Below, in pieces: positions 38,102-46,016 of a stretch of DNA of 64,000 nt. The notes under the pieces are model-generated. The model saw nothing but the letters and a program-made list of their open reading frames with translations, did not search any database and was not told the DNA's origin. The number at the start of each line of letters is the position of its first letter. The stretch's first letter is position 1. The translations under genes and the position numbers were made by a program. Origin of the DNA: an uncultured Lachnospiraceae bacterium (GTDB taxonomy: Bacteria; Bacillota; Clostridia; Lachnospirales; Lachnospiraceae). The DNA lies in NCBI GenBank assembly GCA_910578885.1, contig CAJTSH010000001.1, positions 111,007 to 175,006 of the forward strand, given 5' to 3'.

Positions 38102-38736
38102 TCCCTGCCTATCACCTTACCATCTTCCAATTTGAAAATTACATCGCTCAAATATTCCAGTTCCTCTTTATCATGGCATGCGATAATGATTAATTTTCCT
38201 TTGTCCCGCAGCTCAATCAGGCAGTCCTTTACTCTCGCAACGCTTTCCTCATCCAGCGCATTGATCGGCTCATCCAGAATAATGATGTCCGGTTCTCCCA
38301 TAATCGCATTGGCGATGCCCAGCTTCTGCTTCATCCCAAGAGAATATTTCCGGTAAGTTCTTTTATCCTTCACCTCAAGCCCGACCCGCTCCAGAGCGGA
38401 TTCTATCTGCGCATCGGAAATACCCCCGCCAAGCTCTCCCAGCATCTTTAAATTTTTATAGCCGGTATACTGCGGCAAAAAGGACGGATTCTCAATCAAT
38501 GCGCCAACACTTTCCGGAAATGCAATATCCTTATGAAGTACCTTTCCGTCAATGACCACCTCTCCGCCGGTCGGCAGCATCAGCCCGCAAATGGTTCTCA
38601 TCAGCATGGTCTTTCCGCAGCCGTTTCTTCCCCTCAGCCCATAAATCTGCCCCGATTGGAACAAGAGATTCACATCCTCCAGTATAGTTGCTCCTTTGAT
38701 CGTTTTACTTATATTTTTTAACTGAACTTCTATCAT
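38098..38736 (-). CDS. ABC transporter ATPase of the six-gene operon
   Basis: A 212-aa ATPase of the short CcmA/NatA-like type: Walker A GRNGCGKTMLMR (about 34-45), signature YSLGMKQKLGIA, Walker B IIILDEPINALD, H-loop IIACHDKEEL. ATG at 38736 follows AAGAAGGATTTCTT and overlaps the upstream permease stop by four bases. Confidence 0.92.
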   Translation of the reverse strand: MIEVQLKNISKTIKGATILEDVNLLFQSGQIYGLRGRNGCGKTMLMRTICGLMLPTGGEVVIDGKVLHKDIAFPESVGALIENPSFLPQYTGYKNLKMLGELGGGISDAQIESALERVGLEVKDKRTYRKYSLGMKQKLGIANAIMGEPDIIILDEPINALDEESVARVKDCLIELRDKGKLIIIACHDKEELEYLSDVIFKLEDGKVIGRE

Positions 38737-39533
38737 AAGAAATCCTTCTTTCTTCCTTTCAAAATAATGACAATGGCTGCAATGGCGCTCCCGCTTGCCA
38801 TGCAAATCAGCAATTGTTCCGCTCTGGTTGTACAAAACTGCAATGGATTCACCATTTCCATCACAGACCAGTTGCCTTCTTGATCCCCCATCAATGCAAC
38901 GCCGGAAAGAATATACACGGCGAACGGTGCGGCAATCGCACTAAAAGCGCTTTCAACCCTTTCTGCGATACAGACGGAATACAAGGCTAAGATTCCCGCA
39001 AACACTCCATCCAGAAGGATAAACAAAACGCAGTACAGCGCCGGAACCGTATAAAATATTTCCGCAAAAAGATTTCGGTCCAAAATACCTGCATTCAGGA
39101 ACGTAAGCTTCTCCGGCGTATGCAGCGGCACGATCCCCATGCAGAGTATCAGATTAAACAAGAGCGGCATGGCTACCGCCGCAAACGCCGTCAAAAAAAC
39201 CGCAATGCTTTTTGCAGCAAAATACTCTTTGCGTGAAATTTTGATACACAAGTTCTTAACATATCCCGTTTTTAAATCCTGATAATAAGAACCCCCAAAA
39301 GGCAGTGCGGCAAGAATCGGAAACAGGACATAATACAGATTGTTAAACGCAAGCTGAAAATCCGTCCCGATCCATGCCTGCGAGACAATCTTGCTGTCTA
39401 AGTCCTGCCAGAACACTTTGCAAAAGAAAAACAAATCCAAAATACAGATAGAAAAACCAATCAGGCAGCTAACCCGAAAACCTCTTGACCGAAATCCCCT
39501 TTTACATTCAAATAATACTGCGTTTCTCATCAT
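38733..39533 (-). CDS. ABC-2-type permease, first of the operon pair
   Basis: A 266-aa protein with about six membrane helices, starting MMRNAVLFECKRGFRSRGFR; KTGYVKNLCIKISRKEYFAAK is typical of permeases that pair with NatA-like ATPases. It begins directly at the stop of the upstream anchored protein and ends in an ATGA overlap with the ATPase. Confidence 0.85.
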   Translation of the reverse strand: MMRNAVLFECKRGFRSRGFRVSCLIGFSICILDLFFFCKVFWQDLDSKIVSQAWIGTDFQLAFNNLYYVLFPILAALPFGGSYYQDLKTGYVKNLCIKISRKEYFAAKSIAVFLTAFAAVAMPLLFNLILCMGIVPLHTPEKLTFLNAGILDRNLFAEIFYTVPALYCVLFILLDGVFAGILALYSVCIAERVESAFSAIAAPFAVYILSGVALMGDQEGNWSVMEMVNPLQFCTTRAEQLLICMASGSAIAAIVIILKGRKKDFL

Positions 39534-40091
39534 TTACGTTTCTTCCCTAATCTCCAATTTTACTTTTACCGGATTGGGATACAGATCCATCACATAGTAA
39601 AATTCATTTTCATCTAATTTCTTCCAGTTTTTCTCATGGAAGCATTCTTTCATTACCTGTGTGGCAAACCATACCTCAGCTTCCCCGCCGCTTTCTAAAT
39701 TTTCTGACGAAAAGAAATTGATCTTCGCCCCAAGAAACGGATCAATGGCGCTATACCAAGTAAGCGTTTCAAACCCATATCCCATTTCGTCCATAACCTT
39801 GTCCCAGCCAAGCGCTTTTCCCGTCTCATTCTTTATCCGAAATTTCACGCATACAATCTCGAATTCATCGTCTCCTGCTTCCACTTCCGCATCCATTGCC
39901 GACTCAAACTCCGGTATAGAGTATAAATGTGCTTCAAGAGCCGTTATGGATAACCCGTTATAACCAAATGTCTCCCGCATAGAAATCTCCACGCTCTCAA
40001 CAACCGCCCTTTGGTTCACATTTATAATACGGATTGTCCAAAGCAGCAAAATCCAGACAATCAGAAATAGTTTTATTTTACCTTTCCTCAT
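39534..40091 (-). CDS. Membrane-anchored extracellular protein in the ABC operon
   Basis: A 185-aa protein. One N-terminal helix (about 7-24) is followed by an extracellular beta-rich domain (VCVKFRIKNETGKALGWDKV, PNPVKVKLEIREE), a layout like DUF4352- or DUF5028-type immunoglobulin-like proteins. The exact family is uncertain. ATG overlaps the preceding stop by four bases and has GAGG ahead. Confidence 0.75.
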   Translation of the reverse strand: MRKGKIKLFLIVWILLLWTIRIINVNQRAVVESVEISMRETFGYNGLSITALEAHLYSIPEFESAMDAEVEAGDDEFEIVCVKFRIKNETGKALGWDKVMDEMGYGFETLTWYSAIDPFLGAKINFFSSENLESGGEAEVWFATQVMKECFHEKNWKKLDENEFYYVMDLYPNPVKVKLEIREET

Positions 40092-40948
40092 TTTTCCGCT
40101 TCCTCTAAATCCGACAGCTTTATCACATATTTCCCCTTGACCGGATTAATTCCATCCATCTCTAACTGCATATCAATGAACCCGAAATAATATTCCGGAT
40201 TCTCTATCTCATCCTTTACGGCAAATCCAACGGTGCAATCCAATGTTTCCCCCGGCTGCAACGAATAACAAAAGAAGCTATGTTCCCTGTCCTCCCCCTG
40301 TGTATAAACAGGAGCATCAAAATAGCACATATTGTCATTATATACATACTGTTCCATATCGGGAGAAGACAGAATGCATCGAATCTCGTTCATATACACA
40401 TCTCGCACTTTATCGGAGGTATTGGTAATCTGACAATTTATAAATATATAGCGGGTCTTGAAATGAACCATGCTGGTATGCTTGTTGACAATGTCAATGT
40501 TATTGTTAAATATCTCAATCGTTTCTTCAAATGTATACTTATCCGTTTCCCACATCTCTTTTAGCTCCGGGCATTCAGCTTTGATTGCATCATAATCTAT
40601 ATATTCTTCCAACTCGTTCGGATCCGGCAGCTCCCCGCTATAAAAATTCGCACCGTCATATTTTGTCTGTGCCGCAATATCCGTATCTTCAATTATTTCA
40701 TAGGATAGGAATTCATACCTTATGTCCCGATATGTGAAGTTATTGCTCGTTTCATTTTCAGCCGCCGCACCCTCTGTCGCCGTATCGGCTTCATCAAAAA
40801 CAGAATTCTTTGGGTCCTCTTCACTTTGCGCATTCATGTAGCGGTCTACCGGGCTTTGTCTATCCTTTTCATTCCGTATAATCAGTATCCCTGCTAAGAG
40901 TCCAGCAATTGCCACAACCAAGCCGACGAAAATGTATTTTTTCTTCAT
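40088..40948 (-). CDS. Membrane-anchored extracellular protein, first gene of the ABC operon
   Basis: A 286-aa protein with an N-terminal helix (about 5-25), a Ser/Glu/Ala-rich spacer (about 30-65) and a beta-rich domain (TRYIFINCQITNTSDKVRDV, LQPGETLDCTVGFAVKDE). It is related in style to its neighbour at 39534-40091 and may belong to the DUF5027 group. ATG at 40948 lies 11 bases behind AAGGAG; an upstream extension to 41083 is unlikely. Confidence 0.75.
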   Translation of the reverse strand: MKKKYIFVGLVVAIAGLLAGILIIRNEKDRQSPVDRYMNAQSEEDPKNSVFDEADTATEGAAAENETSNNFTYRDIRYEFLSYEIIEDTDIAAQTKYDGANFYSGELPDPNELEEYIDYDAIKAECPELKEMWETDKYTFEETIEIFNNNIDIVNKHTSMVHFKTRYIFINCQITNTSDKVRDVYMNEIRCILSSPDMEQYVYNDNMCYFDAPVYTQGEDREHSFFCYSLQPGETLDCTVGFAVKDEIENPEYYFGFIDMQLEMDGINPVKGKYVIKLSDLEEAEK

Positions 40949-41091
40949 TTTCAGCGTATCTCCTTCCCCCTCATTTCTTAATAGGCATTTGCGAAACGCC
41001 AGAACCCGCATAAATACGGGATATTTTCTTGTTGACCTGACAGAACCGATATGCCAACATATTGATGGGCAGAAAGCTTCCATGATGCTTT

Positions 41092-41292
41092 TTGAAAGCT
41101 CATCCTGAAATCATGGTTGAAAAGAAATCCGATTCCCCGGATGAGGATAAAAGCCTTGCCGATTCTAAAGCATCGATTCCCACATTAGAGGATTTCTTCC
41201 GAAAACATCCGCTTATAAATCCTAAATCTTTTCTGGGCTCCTTGTTGGACTCAGGATGCGAACTTGTTTCGCAATTACCTATCATTTCTTAA
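41092..41292 (+). pseudogene. Fragment of a DDE transposase
   Basis: The frame reads LKAHPEIMVEKKSDSPDEDK, then SIPTLEDFFRKHPLINPKSF and a broken LDSG. This is the middle of clostridial IS1182/IS4-like transposases, in which the last element should be a GDSAFDS-type catalytic Asp block. There is no start, no other catalytic residue and no recognisable terminal repeat, and a stop lies just upstream in frame. It is the only coding trace in 40949-41315. Confidence 0.65.
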
Positions 41293-41315
41293 TCTGTCAC
41301 GAATTAAAGATTATA

Positions 41316-41744
41316 TTAATAAATGATTGTATAATTTCTCGTAGAATCAGGACTCCATACACCTGATGTCGTTAAATATGCCACTGCTCTTCTTTCCAAA
41401 GATAACCGAACCTCATTGTCGCCATTTGTTTTTGCCACATTTGCGATGCTCCCCTTCACTCCACGAGGAACAATAACCTTATTTGACCGAGGCGTTCCGT
41501 TGCCTCCTTTGCTTTTCTCCCGACCATAAATAGTATAATAAAGGTCTGGTCCTTCTTTGGGGTAAACATAGACCGTTGTATAATCGTTCTTATTTCTCCA
41601 CTCAGTCGTGCCGCTTGCATTGCCATTGTAAAACGAAAACGTTGTATCCATTGTATTTGCTGCGCTTACTACGCTTGTAAAACCGGCACTCCCGGTAACC
41701 CCTATAACCAATGCCATTGCCAATGATAATAATTTCTTCTTCAT
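41316..41744 (-). CDS. Small secreted protein next to agrBD (DUF2712-like)
   Basis: A 142-aa protein with a clean signal peptide (MKKKLLSLAMALVIGVTGSA, cut near VVSAA). The mature part of about 112 residues is polar and beta-rich, without cysteines. It resembles DUF2712-type secreted proteins often found beside agr loci, but I cannot prove the match. The start follows GGGG at 41744. It lies behind agrB, separated by a 12-pair hairpin, and may be a target of the quorum system. Confidence 0.7.
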   Translation of the reverse strand: MKKKLLSLAMALVIGVTGSAGFTSVVSAANTMDTTFSFYNGNASGTTEWRNKNDYTTVYVYPKEGPDLYYTIYGREKSKGGNGTPRSNKVIVPRGVKGSIANVAKTNGDNEVRLSLERRAVAYLTTSGVWSPDSTRNYTIIY

Positions 41745-41915
41745 GTTCTTGTACCCCACTTTTCTTTCATCTTCATTGTTTTCTTTTCGTTTCCGACTTG
41801 CCAATTGTATAACATCAACGGCATTTCCGTAAGTATATACTTCTTTCTGCCACAGCTTCAACCCACTTCGCATGAAACAACATTTTTCAACCTTATTTGG
41901 TCATTTTTACAATAA

Positions 41916-41962
41916 TTCAGCCTACAACGCCACTTTTTATCCAAATGACATTGTAGGCTGAA
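41916..41962 (-). terminator. Hairpin between agrB and the secreted-protein gene
   Basis: TTCAGCCTACAA (41916-41927) and TTGTAGGCTGAA (41951-41962) pair perfectly over 12 bases, six bases behind the agrB stop. The downstream side is AT-rich (ATTATTGTAAAAA) rather than a pure T-run, so it may attenuate rather than stop transcription. Confidence 0.65.
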
Positions 41963-41968
41963 CCGTTA

Positions 41969-42541
41969 CTATTTTTTTGCTAACCCCTGAAAAATACAAG
42001 GAAGCTGCAAGCCCGCGGAAAGCATAATCCCGATTGAAATACAAACTGCATATGTCTGAAGCTGAAACCAGAAGAACGCCGCATCCAACAACAGATAAAT
42101 AACGACAAGAACCGCCGTAATCTTTTTATATCGGACACGCTCTTTTTGACTCAGCACTCTGTTCTCATTGTCAATCGGACTAAAACAAATGAGGCTTACA
42201 GCTGCCGCAGCAGCAGCGAGCGCCAGCTGCCACCCTCCTTCGAGATGAAATGATAATACTATGCACAAAAATAGCAGCAGACTTGAGCAGAATAGACACA
42301 CCCCTAAATGCTTTGCGTGGTATCCTCCACTGAATTTTCGAATTATCACAAATGGCGTCACAATCAAAATACTTTGTTTCATACAGCTCATACAAAGCCC
42401 AAATACGATAGCTAACAGTAATGGAGACAGTGTAAGAAATGCACTATACACCGCATAACTATATAATTCCCTATCGGCTTCTTCTACTGCGCTGCATTCG
42501 ATCAGCCAGCCTGCTATTACATCTGCACATTTTTCAATCAT
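41969..42541 (-). CDS. agrB: AgrB-type autoinducer-processing protease
   Basis: A 190-aa membrane protein with about six helices. The catalytic pair is His75 and Cys82 in KFSGGYHAKHLGVCLF, the AgrB signature. It cleaves the C-terminal tail of AgrD and forms the thiolactone. Its ATG overlaps the agrD stop by four bases, so the two are coupled. Confidence 0.94.
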   Translation of the reverse strand: MIEKCADVIAGWLIECSAVEEADRELYSYAVYSAFLTLSPLLLAIVFGLCMSCMKQSILIVTPFVIIRKFSGGYHAKHLGVCLFCSSLLLFLCIVLSFHLEGGWQLALAAAAAAVSLICFSPIDNENRVLSQKERVRYKKITAVLVVIYLLLDAAFFWFQLQTYAVCISIGIMLSAGLQLPCIFQGLAKK

Positions 42542-42687
42542 TTCGTTCTCCTAAATTTCTCCAAATCTTTCGGTGCCTTAGGCTGATGCATAATAATACA
42601 GGATGTCGAATTTGCATCTGCGCGCAAAACTGCATTTAAGACTGACGCAGTTCCCTTTGCCACTGATTTTGCTATCTTACTTTTCAT
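42538..42687 (-). CDS. agrD: AgrD-type cyclic autoinducer peptide precursor, 49 aa
   Basis: A short ORF missed by length filters. ATG at 42687 has AGGAGG eight bases ahead. Residues 1-24 form a basic amphipathic helix (MKSKIAKSVAKGTASVLNAV); the core is ANSTSCIIMH with Cys30; the acidic/basic tail is QPKAPKDLEKFRR, with the conserved P-K-x-L. By analogy with staphylococcal AgrD, a five-residue thiolactone from Cys30 to His34 is the likely ring, though closure at Met33 is possible. The stop overlaps agrB (ATGA). Confidence 0.92.
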   Translation of the reverse strand: MKSKIAKSVAKGTASVLNAVLRADANSTSCIIMHQPKAPKDLEKFRRTK

Positions 42688-42881
42688 CTCATTTTCCTCC
42701 TCTCTCGAAATTATCTTTGTGCTTCCACTGACTATGATAAATGATTTCCTGCAAATAATCGAGTGTTTTGGTATGAATAAAACAATTTATGCTCTTTTTG
42801 GACAAAATTCCACCTTTTTCGCCAAAAATATATGTGACACAGAAAACATTGTGTAAAAAAGTTATTATCCGTTTTATATAT

Positions 42882-42898
42882 TGCAGAATATTTCTGCA
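42882..42898. promoter_or_regulatory. Inverted repeat between agrD and the XRE gene
   Basis: TGCAGAA-TAT-TTCTGCA is a perfect 17-base palindromic site in the divergent spacer 42688-42959, 62 bases before the XRE start. The same TGCAGA half-sites recur before the LytTR regulator promoter. A second, looser repeat, ACACA/TGTGT, lies near 42836-42856. It is a candidate operator for the XRE protein. Confidence 0.55.
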
Positions 42899-42959
42899 TG
42901 GCATTCTTTTTTGTTTGTATTTCTATTGGTAAGATACAAGAAGAAAGAAGGTGATTTGG

Positions 42960-43316
42960 ATGGAATTTCAGTATAAAGATATGGGAAATCGTATCAAAGT
43001 ACGCCGTAAAGAACTGAAAATAAAACAGGCAGAGCTGGCAGAAGCTCTCGAGATATCAAACAACCATATGTCATCCATAGAAAACGGAAGGCAAAAGCCA
43101 AGTTTGGATACCTTTGTCGGAATATGTAAGCAGCTCAATGTCACACCCGATTACCTCCTGCTTGGAACCATGCATGGATATAACATCCCTCAGGATATTT
43201 TGGACAAACTGCGTTTGTGCAGCCAGTCAGATATAGAACTCGCCAGAGATTTTATTGAGCTTCTTGTAAAAAGAAACCACATAGGATACTCGAAAGACGA
43301 CTACATGCTCCCATGA
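42960..43316 (+). CDS. XRE-family transcriptional regulator of the agr locus
   Basis: A 118-aa protein with an N-terminal Cro/C1 helix-turn-helix (about 8-62: KQAELAEALEISNNHMSSIE, then NGRQKPSLDTFVGICKQLNV) and a helical C-terminus ending HIGYSKDDYMLP that may dimerise. ATG at 42960 has AAGGTGATTTGG ahead. It is divergent from agrD and lies just before the LytTR/GHKL pair, so it probably regulates the locus. Confidence 0.88.
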   Translation: MEFQYKDMGNRIKVRRKELKIKQAELAEALEISNNHMSSIENGRQKPSLDTFVGICKQLNVTPDYLLLGTMHGYNIPQDILDKLRLCSQSDIELARDFIELLVKRNHIGYSKDDYMLP

Positions 43317-43396
43317 ATCCCCATTTCTTACATCTCTGACGTTACTCGACAGGATATTCTCTTGCATTTTACCGGATTTTCGGGTTTTCCCCAAAA

Positions 43397-43457
43397 TCTG
43401 CAAAAATTGTCTTTTTATGCAGACTCCTTGTACCTTCCCAACTGCTTATTGTATAAT
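43397..43457 (+). promoter_or_regulatory. Promoter of the LytTR/GHKL pair with inverted repeat
   Basis: TTGTAC (43428-43433) and TATAAT (43452-43457) are 18 bases apart. Directly upstream, TCTGCA (43397-43402) and TGCAGA (43418-43423) form an inverted repeat that ends five bases before the -35 box. The half-site equals that of the repeat at 42882-42898. Confidence 0.7.
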
Positions 43458-43507
43458 GTAAGAGGCAATGGACGATTCCGAATAGAGTTACGAATGGAGT
43501 GAATGAA

Positions 43508-44215
43508 ATGCGAATACTAATCTGTGATGACGATACCTTGATACTTGAACAGCTTCAGAAATACATAAAAAATTATTTTTCCAACAACCATATGAAGTGT
43601 CCCGAAATGACCTGCTTTTCCGATGGAGAATCACTATTGGAAGATACGGGCGACAAAGACATTCTTTTTCTTGATATCGAAATGCCCGGAATGAACGGTA
43701 TTTATGTAGGCAACGAATTAAAAAAAGCAAATGAAAAGATTATTATTTTCATTGTGACGTCTTATTCCGAATACCTTGATGAAGCAATGCGGTTCCGGGT
43801 GTTCCGCTATCTTTCCAAACCGCTGGATAAACAAAGGTTTTTCCGTAACATGAAGGATGCGGTGGATTTGTATAACACCATGACGGTCAAACTTCCAATC
43901 GAAACAAAGCAGGGCGTACACACGGTTCCGGCCTCGTCTATCATAGCAGTCGAGGCTATTGGAAGAAAAGTCATTGTGCATACTATCCTGCGAGATTTTG
44001 AATCTGTCCACAATATGCAGTATTGGTTAGAAGCGCTGCCAAAAAACTGTTTTTTCCAGACACACCGCAGTTTTATTATCAATTTTGAACATATCACAGA
44101 TTTTGACCGCACGCTTGTCCACATGGCAGATAACCAGTTCGACGCCTACCTGACAAAGAGAAAATACAGCGCTTTTAAAGAAGCTTATCTTCTTTATCTG
44201 GAAAGTACGAGGTGA
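43508..44215 (+). CDS. LytTR-family response regulator (AgrA-like)
   Basis: A 235-aa regulator. The receiver domain has CDDDT at 6-10, phospho-acceptor Asp56 in ILFLDIEMPGMNG and Lys in RYLSKPLDK. The LytTR DNA-binding domain (about 130-230) has FFQTHRSFIINF, the conserved R-S-F/Y-I/L-V/I-N segment. ATG at 43508 has GGAG eight bases ahead; a GTG nine bases earlier is also in frame. It should respond to the kinase encoded directly behind. Confidence 0.94.
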   Translation: MRILICDDDTLILEQLQKYIKNYFSNNHMKCPEMTCFSDGESLLEDTGDKDILFLDIEMPGMNGIYVGNELKKANEKIIIFIVTSYSEYLDEAMRFRVFRYLSKPLDKQRFFRNMKDAVDLYNTMTVKLPIETKQGVHTVPASSIIAVEAIGRKVIVHTILRDFESVHNMQYWLEALPKNCFFQTHRSFIINFEHITDFDRTLVHMADNQFDAYLTKRKYSAFKEAYLLYLESTR

Positions 44216-44220
44216 ATCAA

Positions 44221-45525
44221 ATGGAAAATGCAGTTTTTTATTTTTTCAGCTTTTTTGTGGAAGCAATTGTACTTTGGCAATATGCGTCCAATCTTTTTAT
44301 TGCGAAACACAAGACTTGGGCATCACTTATCATACTATGCAGCCTTTACCTTGCTTTGTTTTCTATTTCACTGTTTGAGTCCCAATGGCTGAATACAATT
44401 TTGTATTTTCTTGCCAATTTTATTTTTCTGGTTACTCAATGCCGCCTAAAATGGTATTCCGCTTTCTTTCATTCCGCCATACTAATAGCAATTATGGGAA
44501 TGTGTGAACTGATGGCATATGGAATCATTTCACTTTTCGCACCACAATTTTTGCATACAAGAGATTCGCTTCATAATTTAATTATTTTCGCTATCTTCAG
44601 CAAAATCATGTTCTTTACTGTTATCTATGTCCTAATCCAGCTTCTGAAAGGACGGCAGAAATGTAATCAACGACCTGATAAATCCGCATTCTTATTGGTT
44701 TTTATTCCAATAACCTCTGTTTTTATTATGCTCACTTTTGTAAATATCAGTGAAACTGATACGCTTTCACTTTCCCTATATTGGATGGTTGTTCTGAGCG
44801 CCATTCTTTTACTTATAGCTAATCTGCTTGTATTTGGAATCAATCAATATAATCAGAGAAAAAGTATAGAATTTACAGAAATGCAGCTATTGCTTCAAAA
44901 AGAATCAGACCTCACTGAATATTATGAGATGCTGCTCTCGCAGAACGAAAACCAAAGTATTTTAATTCACGATATCAAAAAGCACTTACAGTCCATTGAC
45001 ATGCTGAACGATGAAAAAGATCACGAAAAAATCAGCGCCTATATCCGTCAACTGATGCATTCCTCTGACTTAAAGGAATTCTCCCGGCTATGCGACCACG
45101 AAATGCTCAATGCAATACTGTCCCGTTACCAGCGCCAATGTTCCGATAAGCAGATTGACTTCCATGCAGATATACGAAGCGGAAATATTGATTTTATTAC
45201 GGATACGGATCTTACGTCTCTGTTTTGCAATCTGTTGGACAATGCGATTGAATCAGCAGACGGCATCCCGGATTCTTTTATTGAGGTCAATACCGTCAGA
45301 CGTGAAAAAACGCCTTTTATCGTGATATCCGTCATCAATTCCTGCCGCAAAAATCCTTTTTCGGATCAGAACGGCAGGCTTACCACCACGAAACAGGATC
45401 GGCATAAGCATGGTTTTGGCATGAAGAGCATACGGAAAACGGTCAATAAATATAATGGAGATATGCAGATGTATTACAATGATGATACTTCGACTTTTCA
45501 TACGATTATATCATTGAAGCAGTGA
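44221..45525 (+). CDS. GHKL histidine kinase, AgrC-like receptor
   Basis: A 434-aa sensor. About six N-terminal membrane helices (1-210) form the likely peptide receptor. A coiled linker leads to the H-box SILIHDIKKHLQSID with His250, and a HATPase_c_5 domain has LFCNLLDNAIESADG (N-box) and KHGFGMKSIRKTV (G-box). ATG at 44221 has GAGG ahead, five bases after the regulator stop. Together with AgrB, AgrD and the regulator it makes a full agr circuit. Confidence 0.94.
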   Translation: MENAVFYFFSFFVEAIVLWQYASNLFIAKHKTWASLIILCSLYLALFSISLFESQWLNTILYFLANFIFLVTQCRLKWYSAFFHSAILIAIMGMCELMAYGIISLFAPQFLHTRDSLHNLIIFAIFSKIMFFTVIYVLIQLLKGRQKCNQRPDKSAFLLVFIPITSVFIMLTFVNISETDTLSLSLYWMVVLSAILLLIANLLVFGINQYNQRKSIEFTEMQLLLQKESDLTEYYEMLLSQNENQSILIHDIKKHLQSIDMLNDEKDHEKISAYIRQLMHSSDLKEFSRLCDHEMLNAILSRYQRQCSDKQIDFHADIRSGNIDFITDTDLTSLFCNLLDNAIESADGIPDSFIEVNTVRREKTPFIVISVINSCRKNPFSDQNGRLTTTKQDRHKHGFGMKSIRKTVNKYNGDMQMYYNDDTSTFHTIISLKQ

Positions 45526-45543
45526 ACAGGCTTTTACCCCAGT

Positions 45544-45573
45544 CTCAACATCTTACTTCATAGTAAGAGTGAG
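45544..45573. other. Hairpin between convergent units
   Basis: CTCA-N3-TCTTACT-TCAT-AGTAAGA-G-TGAG forms an 11-pair stem 18 bases behind the kinase stop and 14 bases before the stop of the opposing ATPase gene. No T-run follows on either strand, so it is at best a weak two-way terminator. Confidence 0.45.
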
Positions 45574-45587
45574 GCCGGACTAGCTTG

Positions 45588-46016
45588 TCACAGATAAGCT
45601 TTTATACTTAATTCCGTCTGTTCACCAACCTTTTTGCTTACCAATTCAAATAAATTCTCCTTTGTGGCAAACAAGTTCTTCGGATTTCTTCCAATAATTA
45701 AATACTGGTTCTTATCATCCAATGAGATGTACTTCCTCGTGTCATCATCCAGCAAAATATCCGCATTGTCAACAACTATCAATTTTCCACCTGCTTGACT
45801 TATTATCTCCTTTATGTCCTTCTGGTAATCAAGATAATTTAAGCAGAGAATGTTTGGATTAACAGCCATGCATTCCTTAATAAATGAAAATGATGCTGTC
45901 TTTCCAGTTCCAGAATCCCCAGTCAAAATTGTAATATTATTTATGAATGTAAAATTAACGATAAATGAGGTATGAACTGTTGAAAAATGATCCATAATGA
46001 CCGGCTTACTCTTCAT
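45588..46016 (-). CDS. Tiny P-loop ATPase, third gene of an uncharacterised cassette
   Basis: A 142-aa protein. Walker A is ITILTGDSGTGKTASF (about 29-44) and Walker B is KLIVVDNADILL (about 78-89), with IIGRNPKNLF as a possible sensor-1/arginine region. It is far shorter than AAA+ proteins (over 200 aa) and lacks a lid domain. Its start overlaps the DUF4869-like gene by 11 bases. The function is unknown; the constant coupling suggests it acts with the two upstream proteins. Confidence 0.85.
   Translation of the reverse strand: MKSKPVIMDHFSTVHTSFIVNFTFINNITILTGDSGTGKTASFSFIKECMAVNPNILCLNYLDYQKDIKEIISQAGGKLIVVDNADILLDDDTRKYISLDDKNQYLIIGRNPKNLFATKENLFELVSKKVGEQTELSIKAYL

Noticed and set aside
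41100..41285. Minus-strand ORF over the transposase relic
   Set aside because: The plus frame carries recognisable transposase text; the minus frame is its shadow.
42740..42800. LytTR binding repeats ahead of agrD
   Set aside because: No pair of nine-base direct repeats with the expected spacing could be found by eye.
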